Assembly (NCBI GenBank): GCA_030765205.1
Contig: JAVCDB010000070.1
Span: 1-43,242 of the forward strand
Direction of reading: 5' to 3'
DNA: 43,242 bases
Origin: Candidatus Aadella gelida
GTDB lineage: Bacteria; Omnitrophota; Gorgyraeia; Tantalellales; Tantalellaceae
Shown here: positions 10,043 to 18,505 of the stretch, piece by piece
Layout of the letters: each line of letters starts with the position of its first letter
Numbering within the stretch: the stretch's first letter is position 1
Made by a program: the position numbers and the translations under genes
The notes under the pieces: generated by a model
Database searches by the model: none
What the model saw: only the letters and a program-made list of their open reading frames with translations
What the model was told of the DNA's origin: nothing

Positions 10043-10867
10043 TCACTTCGCAAAAATAAAATAGAATAATGCCGTAAAAAAACAATCCGCTATAATGATC
10101 AGTATGAAGCTTCTCACAACGCTTGAAGTAGTTGCCCTACCCACTCCTTCGGCGCCACCCGCCGAATTTAATCCTTCAAAACAAGATATTGTACATATAA
10201 TGATCGCGAATGAAATGCTCTTAATAATGCCTGTAAGTATGTCTTTAAGGGCTAACGGGTCGAATGACATTTTTAGGTACATACCATGCGCAATATTCAG
10301 CTTGCTCACACCTATTATATATCCGCCTACTATACCAAAAAAATCCGCGCATATCGTGAGAAGCGGAAGCATTATTAGTAGGGCTATAAACCTTGGAACG
10401 ACCAGATATTGTACGGGATTTGCGGAGAGTGTCTCCAAGGCCTCTACCTGTTCGGTAACTTTCATGGTCCCAAGCTCCGCAGTCATCGCGGCTCCGCATC
10501 TCCCGGCTACTATAAGAGCTGTAAGTACAGGTCCCAGTTCCCGGGTTATTGAAAGAGATACGAGTGACGCTATATACATTTCCGCAGAGACTTTTTGCAT
10601 CTGATAAGCGCTTTGCAAGGCAAGTACTATACCCGTAAATATACTTATGAGAAATACTATCGGAAAACTCGATACCCCAACTTTACTCATCTGATCCAGA
10701 AGTTGTATTTTCCTCATTCTTGGTACAAAGATCCAGAATATGGTTTGAACAAGAAGCACGGCTAATCCGCCTATGTACATAAAAAATTCACGTACACTTT
10801 TTTTAGCGTAATTAAAGGGGCCTAGGATAGATCTGGTTAATATTTTTTTATACATAAGCACATCCAA
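10043..10867 (-). CDS. mlaE: MlaE-family permease
   Basis: LALQSAYQMQKVSAEMYIASLVSLSITRELGPVLTALIVAGRCGAAMTAELGTMKVTEQVEALE. Confidence 0.93.
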   Translation of the reverse strand: MDVLMYKKILTRSILGPFNYAKKSVREFFMYIGGLAVLLVQTIFWIFVPRMRKIQLLDQMSKVGVSSFPIVFLISIFTGIVLALQSAYQMQKVSAEMYIASLVSLSITRELGPVLTALIVAGRCGAAMTAELGTMKVTEQVEALETLSANPVQYLVVPRFIALLIMLPLLTICADFFGIVGGYIIGVSKLNIAHGMYLKMSFDPLALKDILTGIIKSISFAIIICTISCFEGLNSAGGAEGVGRATTSSVVRSFILIIIADCFFTALFYFIFAK

Positions 10868-10890
10868 TTCCTTTTCAGTAATTTATCCTC

Positions 10891-12414
10891 TTAAAACTGT
10901 ATCTTATGTTCAACTCCGAAAAAATCCGTTTCCTCGTCAATTTCTAGTTTCAAACTATTCTTTCCGTCTATCTTATATTTAAACCCTACTTCTTTCTGCG
11001 TTTGATCTGTAGAATATTCTTCTAATTGATCTCTTTCGCTTTCTATGGCAGTTGTAAGAGTGAACCTGTCTTTACTTGCTTCGACAACGTTATAATCTTC
11101 TTCTTTAGCTATCTGCCACGTCTCCCATACGGCAACTTTGTTATCCGTTTCGAAGACTAATTTATCAAATGCTGTTCCCTCCGGCATCTTGCTAAAATCC
11201 ATTTCACCGCTTACTATTATGTGTCCCCAATCTTTAACGACTCTTGAATCGGCTATTTCGACTATCGGAAGCTTCCCTTTTAATGTAGCAAAAAGTGACC
11301 GAAACTTCATTTCTCCCAATTGTCCTTCTCCGATATACACTCTTCCGTTCACGTCTGCCGTCTGCAAAGGCCCTTTTACTTTTACCTCACCGTCAACTAT
11401 CCCGGCAAGCGCATCCCCCGAATTCGCGAACATTTTCTGAATTCCGGCCAGATCAAATCTATCCGCTTCAAATTGTACTTCCGTGTAATGCGGCGGGTTA
11501 ATCCCCATTTTAGCGCTTAAACTTAGATTATCCCCCCATTTTAATCTTTCAAGAAGAAAGATTTTTTCCTTGTAAAGTATCTTTCCCTTAGCATTTATAT
11601 CCCAGAACGGATGCTTGTTGATAACTATATTTTCACCTCTTATAGAAAACCCCGCAACATCCTGCTTCCCGTACGAAAACCATACATCGCCTATAACTTC
11701 TGATCCTCCTATATTCACCTGATCAAGCCTGTAATATATATCACTCTGACCTTTTTCGTTTATACTGGCCTCTATCCTCATTGTACCTTTTTTCTCCTTT
11801 ATAGGCACAAGATCCAGGGTAATACAGTGTGTTGTAGGATCTAATATCCCCTTTACCCTTAACTGTCCGCCCCAAACCATATCACAATCGTACCTGGCGT
11901 CTTCCCTTCTCGTTAATCCTCCCATTATGCTCTTTTTTTCTTCTCCAAAGAGCATAGGCGCTATATGTCCGAAAATCTCCATTTTTCCGGGATATTTACG
12001 TAATTTCAAGAACCCTCTAATAAACGGATTATCATCGCTGAAATACACAGCGATCTTTTTGATGGGATTCTTTTTTCTTTCAAAGAACTTTATTTTGTCA
12101 AGCACGACATCCCATAATTTATAGGAGATCTCCACTCTTTCTACAACAAAAGTTTTCTTATTATTCCCCACAGAAAACTTTACGTCCCGGAGGATCATGT
12201 CTCTAAAAATACCTCCAGTTATATTCCCTATCTTTACTGTGAGCTTTTTCCCTAAAAACTCTGATACTTTTATTTCCGCAAAATTCTTTATAAAATGCGT
12301 CTGGTTATAGCTAAACGACCACATCGCCGATAAACTCAAAAGCAGTATAAATAGTCGCACTTTTCTACTGTGGTATATTGCTCCTCTCATAAAATCGTTA
12401 TCTTTTCTTGGCAA
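10891..12414 (-). CDS. AsmA/TamB-like translocation/assembly or bridge-like lipid transfer protein (real start possibly 12390)
   Basis: N-terminal TM; long beta-rich repeats (GDVWFSYGKQDVAGFSIRG, VDGEVKVKGPLQTADVNGRVYIGEGQL); C-terminus ends VEHKIQF, outer-membrane beta-signal-like. Confidence 0.6.
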   Translation of the reverse strand: MPRKDNDFMRGAIYHSRKVRLFILLLSLSAMWSFSYNQTHFIKNFAEIKVSEFLGKKLTVKIGNITGGIFRDMILRDVKFSVGNNKKTFVVERVEISYKLWDVVLDKIKFFERKKNPIKKIAVYFSDDNPFIRGFLKLRKYPGKMEIFGHIAPMLFGEEKKSIMGGLTRREDARYDCDMVWGGQLRVKGILDPTTHCITLDLVPIKEKKGTMRIEASINEKGQSDIYYRLDQVNIGGSEVIGDVWFSYGKQDVAGFSIRGENIVINKHPFWDINAKGKILYKEKIFLLERLKWGDNLSLSAKMGINPPHYTEVQFEADRFDLAGIQKMFANSGDALAGIVDGEVKVKGPLQTADVNGRVYIGEGQLGEMKFRSLFATLKGKLPIVEIADSRVVKDWGHIIVSGEMDFSKMPEGTAFDKLVFETDNKVAVWETWQIAKEEDYNVVEASKDRFTLTTAIESERDQLEEYSTDQTQKEVGFKYKIDGKNSLKLEIDEETDFFGVEHKIQF

Positions 12415-14869
12415 CCGATCTTTTTGATTTTTTCTTGAATACTAATGCTTCTGCCTTATCCTTAACGTCTACGGTTATCTCGTCCCCTTCTTTAAATGCC
12501 CCCGAGAGCATCTCTTCTGCCAAAGGATTTTCCAGATACCTTTGTATTGTACGTTTCAGTGGACGCGCCCCGAAAACTTTGTCAAACCCCTTATCTATGA
12601 GAAACGATTTAGCTCCATCACTCATTTTAATAGCTATCTTCTTCTCCTTAAGTCTCTTCTCCACAGAAGAAACTTCTATTTCAACGATATGTTTAAGATC
12701 CTCTCTAGTCAAACTTCTAAAAACTATTACGTCATCCACCCTGTTAAGAAATTCGGGTTTAAAGGTTTTCTTTACATCTTCCAGAAGACGCTCTTTCATC
12801 CCCTTGTAAGTCTCTTCACCTTTATCCGAATGAAATCCTATAGATCCCGTCTTCTTTAAAAGGTCTGCGCCGATATTTGACGTCATTATCAGTATCGTAT
12901 TCTTAAAGTCCACCTTGCGCCCATAAGAATCCGTAAGTCTTCCCTCATCCAGGAGCTGAAGTAATATATTAAAAACATCAGGATGCGCCTTTTCGATCTC
13001 ATCCAAAAGGACTACAGAATAGGGCCTTCTTCTCACTTTTTCCGTAAGCTGCCCGCCCTCTTCATATCCCACATATCCCGGAGGCGCTCCCACTAACTTC
13101 GAAACATTGAATTTTTCCATATATTCCGACATATCTATCTGTATAACAGCATCTTCATTACCGAAGATCACTTCTGCCAGTTTCTTACCGAGCAAGGTCT
13201 TTCCTACACCTGTAGGACCCATAAAAATAAATGTCCCTATAGGCCTGTTCGGATCCTTTATCCCGGCTCTCGACCTGCGTACAGCATGAGATATAGCTTC
13301 TATAGCCTCGTCCTGCCCTACAACTTCTTTTTTAAGGGTATCGCCCAATTTAAGATACTTTGAAGACTCTTCTTCTTCCACTCTCACTAAAGGTATCCCT
13401 GTCCAATCCGAAACTATTGTCGCTATGTCTTCGTCTGTAACAATGATTTTTTGCAAGCTCTGTGAAGTTTTCCATTCGGATACTTTATCTTTAGCTTCCT
13501 GACGAGCCTTCCTTTCCGAATCCCGAAACCTCGCGGCTTTCTCAAAATCCTGGTTCTTAACAGCCTCTTCTTTTTCACGTTTAGACTCTTCTATCTTCTT
13601 CTCCTCTTCCTTTAACTCCTCCGGCATTACCATAGTAGATAATTTTGCCTTAGATCCGGCCTCATCAATAAGATCTATTGCCTTATCAGGAAGAAACCTT
13701 GCGCTTATATATCTATCCGCTAATTTAGCTGCTGCTTCCAGCGCCTTATCCGTGTACTTGACTTTATGATGCGCCTCGTATTTGTCTCTTAGCCCTTTGA
13801 GTATCTCAATAGTCTCATCCACACTGGGAGGCTCGACCGTAACCGGCTGAAACCGTCTCTCAAGCGCCGGATCTTTTTCAATATTTTTTCTATACTCATC
13901 TAGTGTGGTAGCACCGATGCATTGTATATCACCCCGCTGAAGTGAAGGTTTAAGTATATTTGAAGCATCTATTGCGCCTTCTGCGCCTCCCGCGCCAACA
14001 AGTGTATGTATCTCATCTATGAACACAATAACTTCAGGTGTGTTCCTGATCTCTTTCATAACAGCTTTGATGCGTTCCTCAAACTGTCCCCTGTACTTCG
14101 TACCGGCTATCATCCCCGCAAGATCAAGAATGATCAGTCTTTTTCCTTTCAGCATCTCAGGAATGTCTCCGACAATTATCTTAAGAGCCAGCCCTTCAAC
14201 TATAGCCGTCTTTCCCACACCCGCTTCTCCGATAAGTACGGGATTGTTCTTCTTCCTGCGGCTCAATATCTGCACAACTCTCTGTATCTCCTTGCTTCTT
14301 CCGATAACCGGATCAAGTTCATCATTTTTTGCCATCTCGGTAAGATCTCTTCCGAAAGAATCCAACGCGGGAGTTTTACTTTTCTTTTTTCTCTTCCCGT
14401 CATCTTCCACAGCAAATCCAGGAACACTTGATCCCAGAAGATTAAGCACTTCTTCTCTTACGCTTTTAAGATCAAGCCCCAGATTAATAAGCACCTGACT
14501 GGCCACTCCGTCACCTTCGCGTATCAGCCCTAAAAGAAGATGTTCTGTCCCGATATAGTTGTGTCCCAAGTTCCTGGCCTCATCCATAGCAAGTTCGATA
14601 ACCTTTTTAGCTCTGGGAGTAAAAGGTATATCTCCTTCGGTTATTTTATCCGGTCCGGGCTGAACAAGTTTTTCCACTTCCGCCCGAATATTATCAGAAT
14701 CTAGTCCTAAACTGTTAAGTACCGCAGCAGCTACGCCTTCCCCCTCTTTGACAAGTCCCAAGAGCAGATGCTCGGTCCCGATATAATCATGATTAAATCT
14801 TTTCGCTTCTTCCTTTGCTAAAAGAACCACTTTTCTGGCTCTTTCGGTAAATCTGTTAAATGCAGGCAT
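12398..14869 (-). CDS. clpC: ATP-dependent Clp protease ATPase ClpC
   Basis: Duplicated Clp_N, two AAA+ modules (GEAGVGKTAIVEG, GPTGVGKTLLGKKLAE), UVR linker. Confidence 0.97.
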   Translation of the reverse strand: MPAFNRFTERARKVVLLAKEEAKRFNHDYIGTEHLLLGLVKEGEGVAAAVLNSLGLDSDNIRAEVEKLVQPGPDKITEGDIPFTPRAKKVIELAMDEARNLGHNYIGTEHLLLGLIREGDGVASQVLINLGLDLKSVREEVLNLLGSSVPGFAVEDDGKRKKKSKTPALDSFGRDLTEMAKNDELDPVIGRSKEIQRVVQILSRRKKNNPVLIGEAGVGKTAIVEGLALKIIVGDIPEMLKGKRLIILDLAGMIAGTKYRGQFEERIKAVMKEIRNTPEVIVFIDEIHTLVGAGGAEGAIDASNILKPSLQRGDIQCIGATTLDEYRKNIEKDPALERRFQPVTVEPPSVDETIEILKGLRDKYEAHHKVKYTDKALEAAAKLADRYISARFLPDKAIDLIDEAGSKAKLSTMVMPEELKEEEKKIEESKREKEEAVKNQDFEKAARFRDSERKARQEAKDKVSEWKTSQSLQKIIVTDEDIATIVSDWTGIPLVRVEEEESSKYLKLGDTLKKEVVGQDEAIEAISHAVRRSRAGIKDPNRPIGTFIFMGPTGVGKTLLGKKLAEVIFGNEDAVIQIDMSEYMEKFNVSKLVGAPPGYVGYEEGGQLTEKVRRRPYSVVLLDEIEKAHPDVFNILLQLLDEGRLTDSYGRKVDFKNTILIMTSNIGADLLKKTGSIGFHSDKGEETYKGMKERLLEDVKKTFKPEFLNRVDDVIVFRSLTREDLKHIVEIEVSSVEKRLKEKKIAIKMSDGAKSFLIDKGFDKVFGARPLKRTIQRYLENPLAEEMLSGAFKEGDEITVDVKDKAEALVFKKKSKRSVAKKR

Positions 14870-14900
14870 TTATTTCCTCCTTTAAAAAGTACGCTACCAA

Positions 14901-15965
14901 TTATTTGTTATTCTCGTCCACTCCTAAGATCTTTCTTATGAGATCAGCTCTTTTAATATCTCGTTCATACGGGGGAATGCTTTTCCCGTTACTTTTCTGA
15001 AGATGTGCAGGTTGAGAAAGCAAAAGCACTTCGTTTATGCGATCAGTATCTATTTTATCTATCAGTCCGAGATCTGCCCCTAACCTTATGGCTGACAAAA
15101 GTTTTATTGTCTCGCTCGAGGTGATGATCCGCGCGCTTTTTAGCGTCCCATAAGACCTGAATATCCTATCGGAAATCTCTTTCTTACTTTTCTGCATAAG
15201 GTTTTTTCTGGTCTCTTTCTCCCTGGTGATTATCTTTTTTATTATCCTTTCCAAATTATCAAGTATATCCATCTCAGAATGTCCTAAAGCTACCTGATTA
15301 GATATTTGAAAGAAATCTCCTAAAGCTTCTGTCCCTTCACCATAAAAGCCGCGCATTGTAAGCCCCAATTTAGATATGGCATCGAAAACAGTATCTATTT
15401 GATCAGTCATAACCAGCGCAGACAAATGAAGCATCACTGAAGCCCGAAGTCCCGTTCCCGTATTCGTAGGACAGCTTGTCAGGTATCCGAAAATATCAGA
15501 ATAGTCAAATGGTATTAGTTTCCCGACTTCATCATCAACCTCATCAATGATCCGCCATGCTTCCATCAAATTGAATCCGGACTGCATAACCTGAAACCTG
15601 ATATGATCCTCTTCGTTTATCATAGCGCTCAAGATCTCTTTATCCTCGATTATAAGACCTTTACTCTCTACCTGATGAGCGTGCTCCTTACTCATTAGAT
15701 GGCGTTCTATTAAAAAATCTCTATCAAGTTCCGTAGTATCTTTTATCTTAAGAAAAAGTGCGTTCTTAAAAAAATTACTTTTCTCGATGGCACTGCAGAC
15801 CGCGTCAAGAGTTTCCTTTCGTTCATTACCATCGGCTCTATTAAAATACAGATGTCCCTTAATATTCCTTGCAAGCCTCACCCTTGTTGATATAGCAATA
15901 TTAGACCCGGGACCCTCTCCTTTAAGCCATTCACTTCTGCTGTTTAATAAGTCATCAATTTTCAC
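14901..15965 (-). CDS. mcsB: protein-arginine kinase McsB
   Basis: ISTRVRLARNIKGHLYF, LTSCPTNTGTGLRASVMLHL, and RDIKRA, which matches the RDxxRA pArg-binding motif. Confidence 0.95.
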   Translation of the reverse strand: MKIDDLLNSRSEWLKGEGPGSNIAISTRVRLARNIKGHLYFNRADGNERKETLDAVCSAIEKSNFFKNALFLKIKDTTELDRDFLIERHLMSKEHAHQVESKGLIIEDKEILSAMINEEDHIRFQVMQSGFNLMEAWRIIDEVDDEVGKLIPFDYSDIFGYLTSCPTNTGTGLRASVMLHLSALVMTDQIDTVFDAISKLGLTMRGFYGEGTEALGDFFQISNQVALGHSEMDILDNLERIIKKIITREKETRKNLMQKSKKEISDRIFRSYGTLKSARIITSSETIKLLSAIRLGADLGLIDKIDTDRINEVLLLSQPAHLQKSNGKSIPPYERDIKRADLIRKILGVDENNK

Positions 15966-16476
15966 TATCCCTCCGATCTAGATCCTTTATTCTGTCTCTG
16001 ACGATAACCGCTTTTTCGAATTCTTCATTTTTGACAAGTTCGTTAAGCTCGTCCCTCAACCTTTGAAGGTCCGGTTTTTCTTTAGGCCGTGTTTCTTTTT
16101 GAAAAGGTCTTTTCCCGACATGCCTGTCTGACCCGTGTATTTTTCTCAATAGTTCACTAAGCTGCTTTCCAAACGTATCGTAACACTTCCCGCATCCAAA
16201 TCTTCCGGTTTTACGAAAATCATAAAACGTCATAGAACACGCGGGACATTTAACCGTTAGGCTTTCTTCCAGAGCGCCTCCCTCTATGGGCGAGCCTAGA
16301 TCCATGAGCCCCGACAAAAGATCAGTTAAACCAAAATGCGACTGCATTTCATTACTTTTTTCTTTCGCACATTTCTCGCAAAGATGCAGTTTGGTAACTT
16401 TATCATTAACAACTTCTGTCAGGTGGACTGAAGCCTCTTCGCTACTACACATATCACATTTCATTCTTACTCCCAA
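15955..16476 (-). CDS. mcsA: McsA, UVR-motif zinc protein
   Basis: CxxC zinc motifs CDMCSSEEA, CEKCA, CPAC, CGKC plus C-terminal UVR motif LRDELNELVKNEEFEKAVIVRDRIKDL. Confidence 0.92.
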   Translation of the reverse strand: MGVRMKCDMCSSEEASVHLTEVVNDKVTKLHLCEKCAKEKSNEMQSHFGLTDLLSGLMDLGSPIEGGALEESLTVKCPACSMTFYDFRKTGRFGCGKCYDTFGKQLSELLRKIHGSDRHVGKRPFQKETRPKEKPDLQRLRDELNELVKNEEFEKAVIVRDRIKDLDRRDSEN

Positions 16477-16494
16477 TTTATGTTATAATCCATA

Positions 16495-16529
16495 AACAGT
16501 AAATAGTGACCAGTAAATGGTCAATAGTC
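16495..16529. repeat. 7-nt-periodic array (5 units) between ilvE and mcsA
   Basis: AACAGTA AATAGTG ACCAGTA AATGGTC AATAGTC. Confidence 0.75.
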
Positions 16530-16538
16530 TCTTTTGAT

Positions 16539-17423
16539 CTAATACTTAATCCCATCAATCTTAGTTATCTTTCTAAACTCTTCCAGAAGCCTTTTTGTTA
16601 CCTCACCCGGCTTCCCGTTACCTATTGTCTTATCCTCTATCTTTATCACCGGGATTATTTCAGCCGCTGTCCCTGTAAGAAAACATTCATCAGCCTCGTA
16701 CACTTCTTCCGGTAACATCTTCTTAAACGAGACTTCTATGCCGTCTTTTCTAGCAATATCCATTACAGCGTCTTGAGTTATCCCTTCCAAAGATCCCATT
16801 TCACACGGCGGAGTATATATTTTACCCCCGGTGACAATAAATATATTGTCCCCCGTACATTCAACCGCATACCCATCCACTGATAGCATCAAAGCTTCCT
16901 GCGTACCCGCGTCTATAGCAGTTATTTTGGCAAGTATGTTGTTCAGATAATTCAAAGATTTTATCTTTGGATCCAAACATAAAGGATGATTACGTCTAAC
17001 CTTTGAAACGATTATCGGAAGCCCTTTCTCATAGAAATCGTTTGGATATAGTTTTATTTTATCCGTTATGATAAAAACTGTAGCACGTTCGCATTTTCTC
17101 GGGTCAAGACCAAGGTCCCCGGGTCCACGTGTAACAACTACCCTGATATACGCGTCATCCAGACCATTCACTTTCAGGGTCTCAATTATGCTACTCAGCA
17201 TCTCTTCCTTCTTCATAGGTATATCAAGTCTTAAAGCTTCGGCGCTAGCATAAAGACGATCTATGTGTTCGGTGCCTTTAAATATACATCTAGAATACGC
17301 TCTTATTCCCTCAAAGACCCCGTCACCATAAAGAAGTCCGTGATCAAAGATAGATATTTTAGCATCCTCTTTTTCAACGAATTCACCGTTTAAAAATATT
17401 TTAAGCCCCATGTGTTTCTCCAT
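16539..17423 (-). CDS. ilvE: branched-chain amino acid aminotransferase, class IV PLP (start possibly 17411)
   Basis: FDHGLLYGDGVFEGIRAY, KSLNYLNNILAKITA, EALMLSVDGYAVECTGDNIFIV. Confidence 0.9.
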   Translation of the reverse strand: MEKHMGLKIFLNGEFVEKEDAKISIFDHGLLYGDGVFEGIRAYSRCIFKGTEHIDRLYASAEALRLDIPMKKEEMLSSIIETLKVNGLDDAYIRVVVTRGPGDLGLDPRKCERATVFIITDKIKLYPNDFYEKGLPIIVSKVRRNHPLCLDPKIKSLNYLNNILAKITAIDAGTQEALMLSVDGYAVECTGDNIFIVTGGKIYTPPCEMGSLEGITQDAVMDIARKDGIEVSFKKMLPEEVYEADECFLTGTAAEIIPVIKIEDKTIGNGKPGEVTKRLLEEFRKITKIDGIKY

Positions 17424-17459
17424 ATAATCGTATCTCGTGACCCGTAAAAATAAAAATAT

Positions 17460-17518
17460 ATTCTGGGGACATCCTTCGCCGTGGAATTACACCCCCACGG
17501 GAAGGGTGTCATCAGAAC
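17460..17518. repeat. MITE-like short element copy 2, supplies the 3' end of lolD
   Basis: Shares the 29-mer and ATTACACCCC...AAGGGTGTC core with 6711-6770; TTCTG...CAGAA ends. Confidence 0.75.
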
Positions 17519-18239
17519 CTGGCGCATTAAGCCCTAAACCTTCAACCTTATCCTCTCTATGTCTCCCCGACCTTCTCTCCAAGACCCCGTCTTTCATGAT
17601 ATATTCAACATGAAAAAAATCTTCTTTAACTTCCTGATGCGAGACCACAACCACACTCATACTTCTATCTTCGCTTATATTATGAAGCAGCTTATATATC
17701 TCCCCGCTTCTTTCAGAATCAAGATTCCCGGTAGGCTCGTCACAAAATAGTACTTCGGGATTATTTACAAGCGCTCTAGCTATAGCTGTCCTCTGCGCCT
17801 CTCCTCCCGATATTTCCGCGGGACGATGCAAAACACGTTTTTCCATGCCTACTTTATTTAAGATCTTATACGCATTTTCCCTTATTTCGGAAACTTTCTT
17901 CCCTCCTTTTATCCTGGCTGGAAGCATAACATTTTCCAGAACGTTCAGTTCCGGCAAAAGGTGATAAAACTGAAAAACAAACCCGAAATTCCTATTCCTT
18001 ATGCTGCTCCTTCTTTTATCTTTGAGTTTGTATATATCACTGCCTCTAAAAATAACTTCACCGGATGTAGGCTGCGTTAGCCCTCCAAGAAGATGAAGCA
18101 AAGTCGATTTTCCTGCCCCCGAGGGACCGTGAATATATATGCGCTCTCCAGCACTAATAAGAATGTCCGTCCCCTTGACCGCTTGAACAGTATTCCTGCC
18201 CCGCTTAAAAGTTTTATTTATGTTTTTAGCTTCCAGCAT
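17487..18239 (-). CDS. lolD: lipoprotein-releasing ABC transporter ATPase
   Basis: GPSGAGKSTLLHLLGGL, ISGGEAQRTAIARAL, LFCDEPTGNLD. Confidence 0.93.
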   Translation of the reverse strand: MLEAKNINKTFKRGRNTVQAVKGTDILISAGERIYIHGPSGAGKSTLLHLLGGLTQPTSGEVIFRGSDIYKLKDKRRSSIRNRNFGFVFQFYHLLPELNVLENVMLPARIKGGKKVSEIRENAYKILNKVGMEKRVLHRPAEISGGEAQRTAIARALVNNPEVLFCDEPTGNLDSERSGEIYKLLHNISEDRSMSVVVVSHQEVKEDFFHVEYIMKDGVLERRSGRHREDKVEGLGLNAPGSDDTLPVGV

Positions 18240-18251
18240 AATCTTCCCGTA

Positions 18252-18286
18252 ATTCGTGAATCGTGACTTGTAATTCGTGACTCGTA
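18252..18286. repeat. 7-nt-periodic array (5 units)
   Basis: ATTCGTG AATCGTG ACTTGTA ATTCGTG ACTCGTA, 3 bp from a REP palindrome. Confidence 0.75.
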
Positions 18287-18289
18287 ATG

Positions 18290-18315
18290 GTAGCCGGGGT
18301 TTAAACCCCGGCTAC
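18290..18315. repeat. solo copy of 26-bp REP palindrome
   Basis: GTAGCCGGGGTTTAAACCCCGGCTAC, identical core to 33378-33403 and 33930-33955. Confidence 0.85.
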
Positions 18316-18428
18316 TTCTATCTAAAAGTCGAAATGTCTGTTTCCCGTTACTCTACTATTCCCATATCAGTTCAACTTGACTCTAAAGAGCGAAGCGACT
18401 GATGACTTTCGTTGCACATCAGTCCTTC

Positions 18429-18505
18429 TATAGTCAATTGTCAAATAACGTCCCTCATCCTTCGTCTTTCTTCTTTCTGACCTCTAGCCTCTAGCTTCTC
18501 TCTAC
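18429..18505. repeat. 7-nt-periodic array (11 units) reaching the lolC/E stop codon
   Basis: TATAGTC AATTGTC AAATAAC GTCCCTC ATCCTTC GTCTTTC TTCTTTC TGACCTC TAGCCTC TAGCTTC TCTCTAC; C at position 7 in all units. Confidence 0.85.

Noticed and set aside
10095-10604. 169-aa plus-strand ORF over mlaE
   Set aside because: Shadow ORF; the minus frame encodes a clear MlaE permease.
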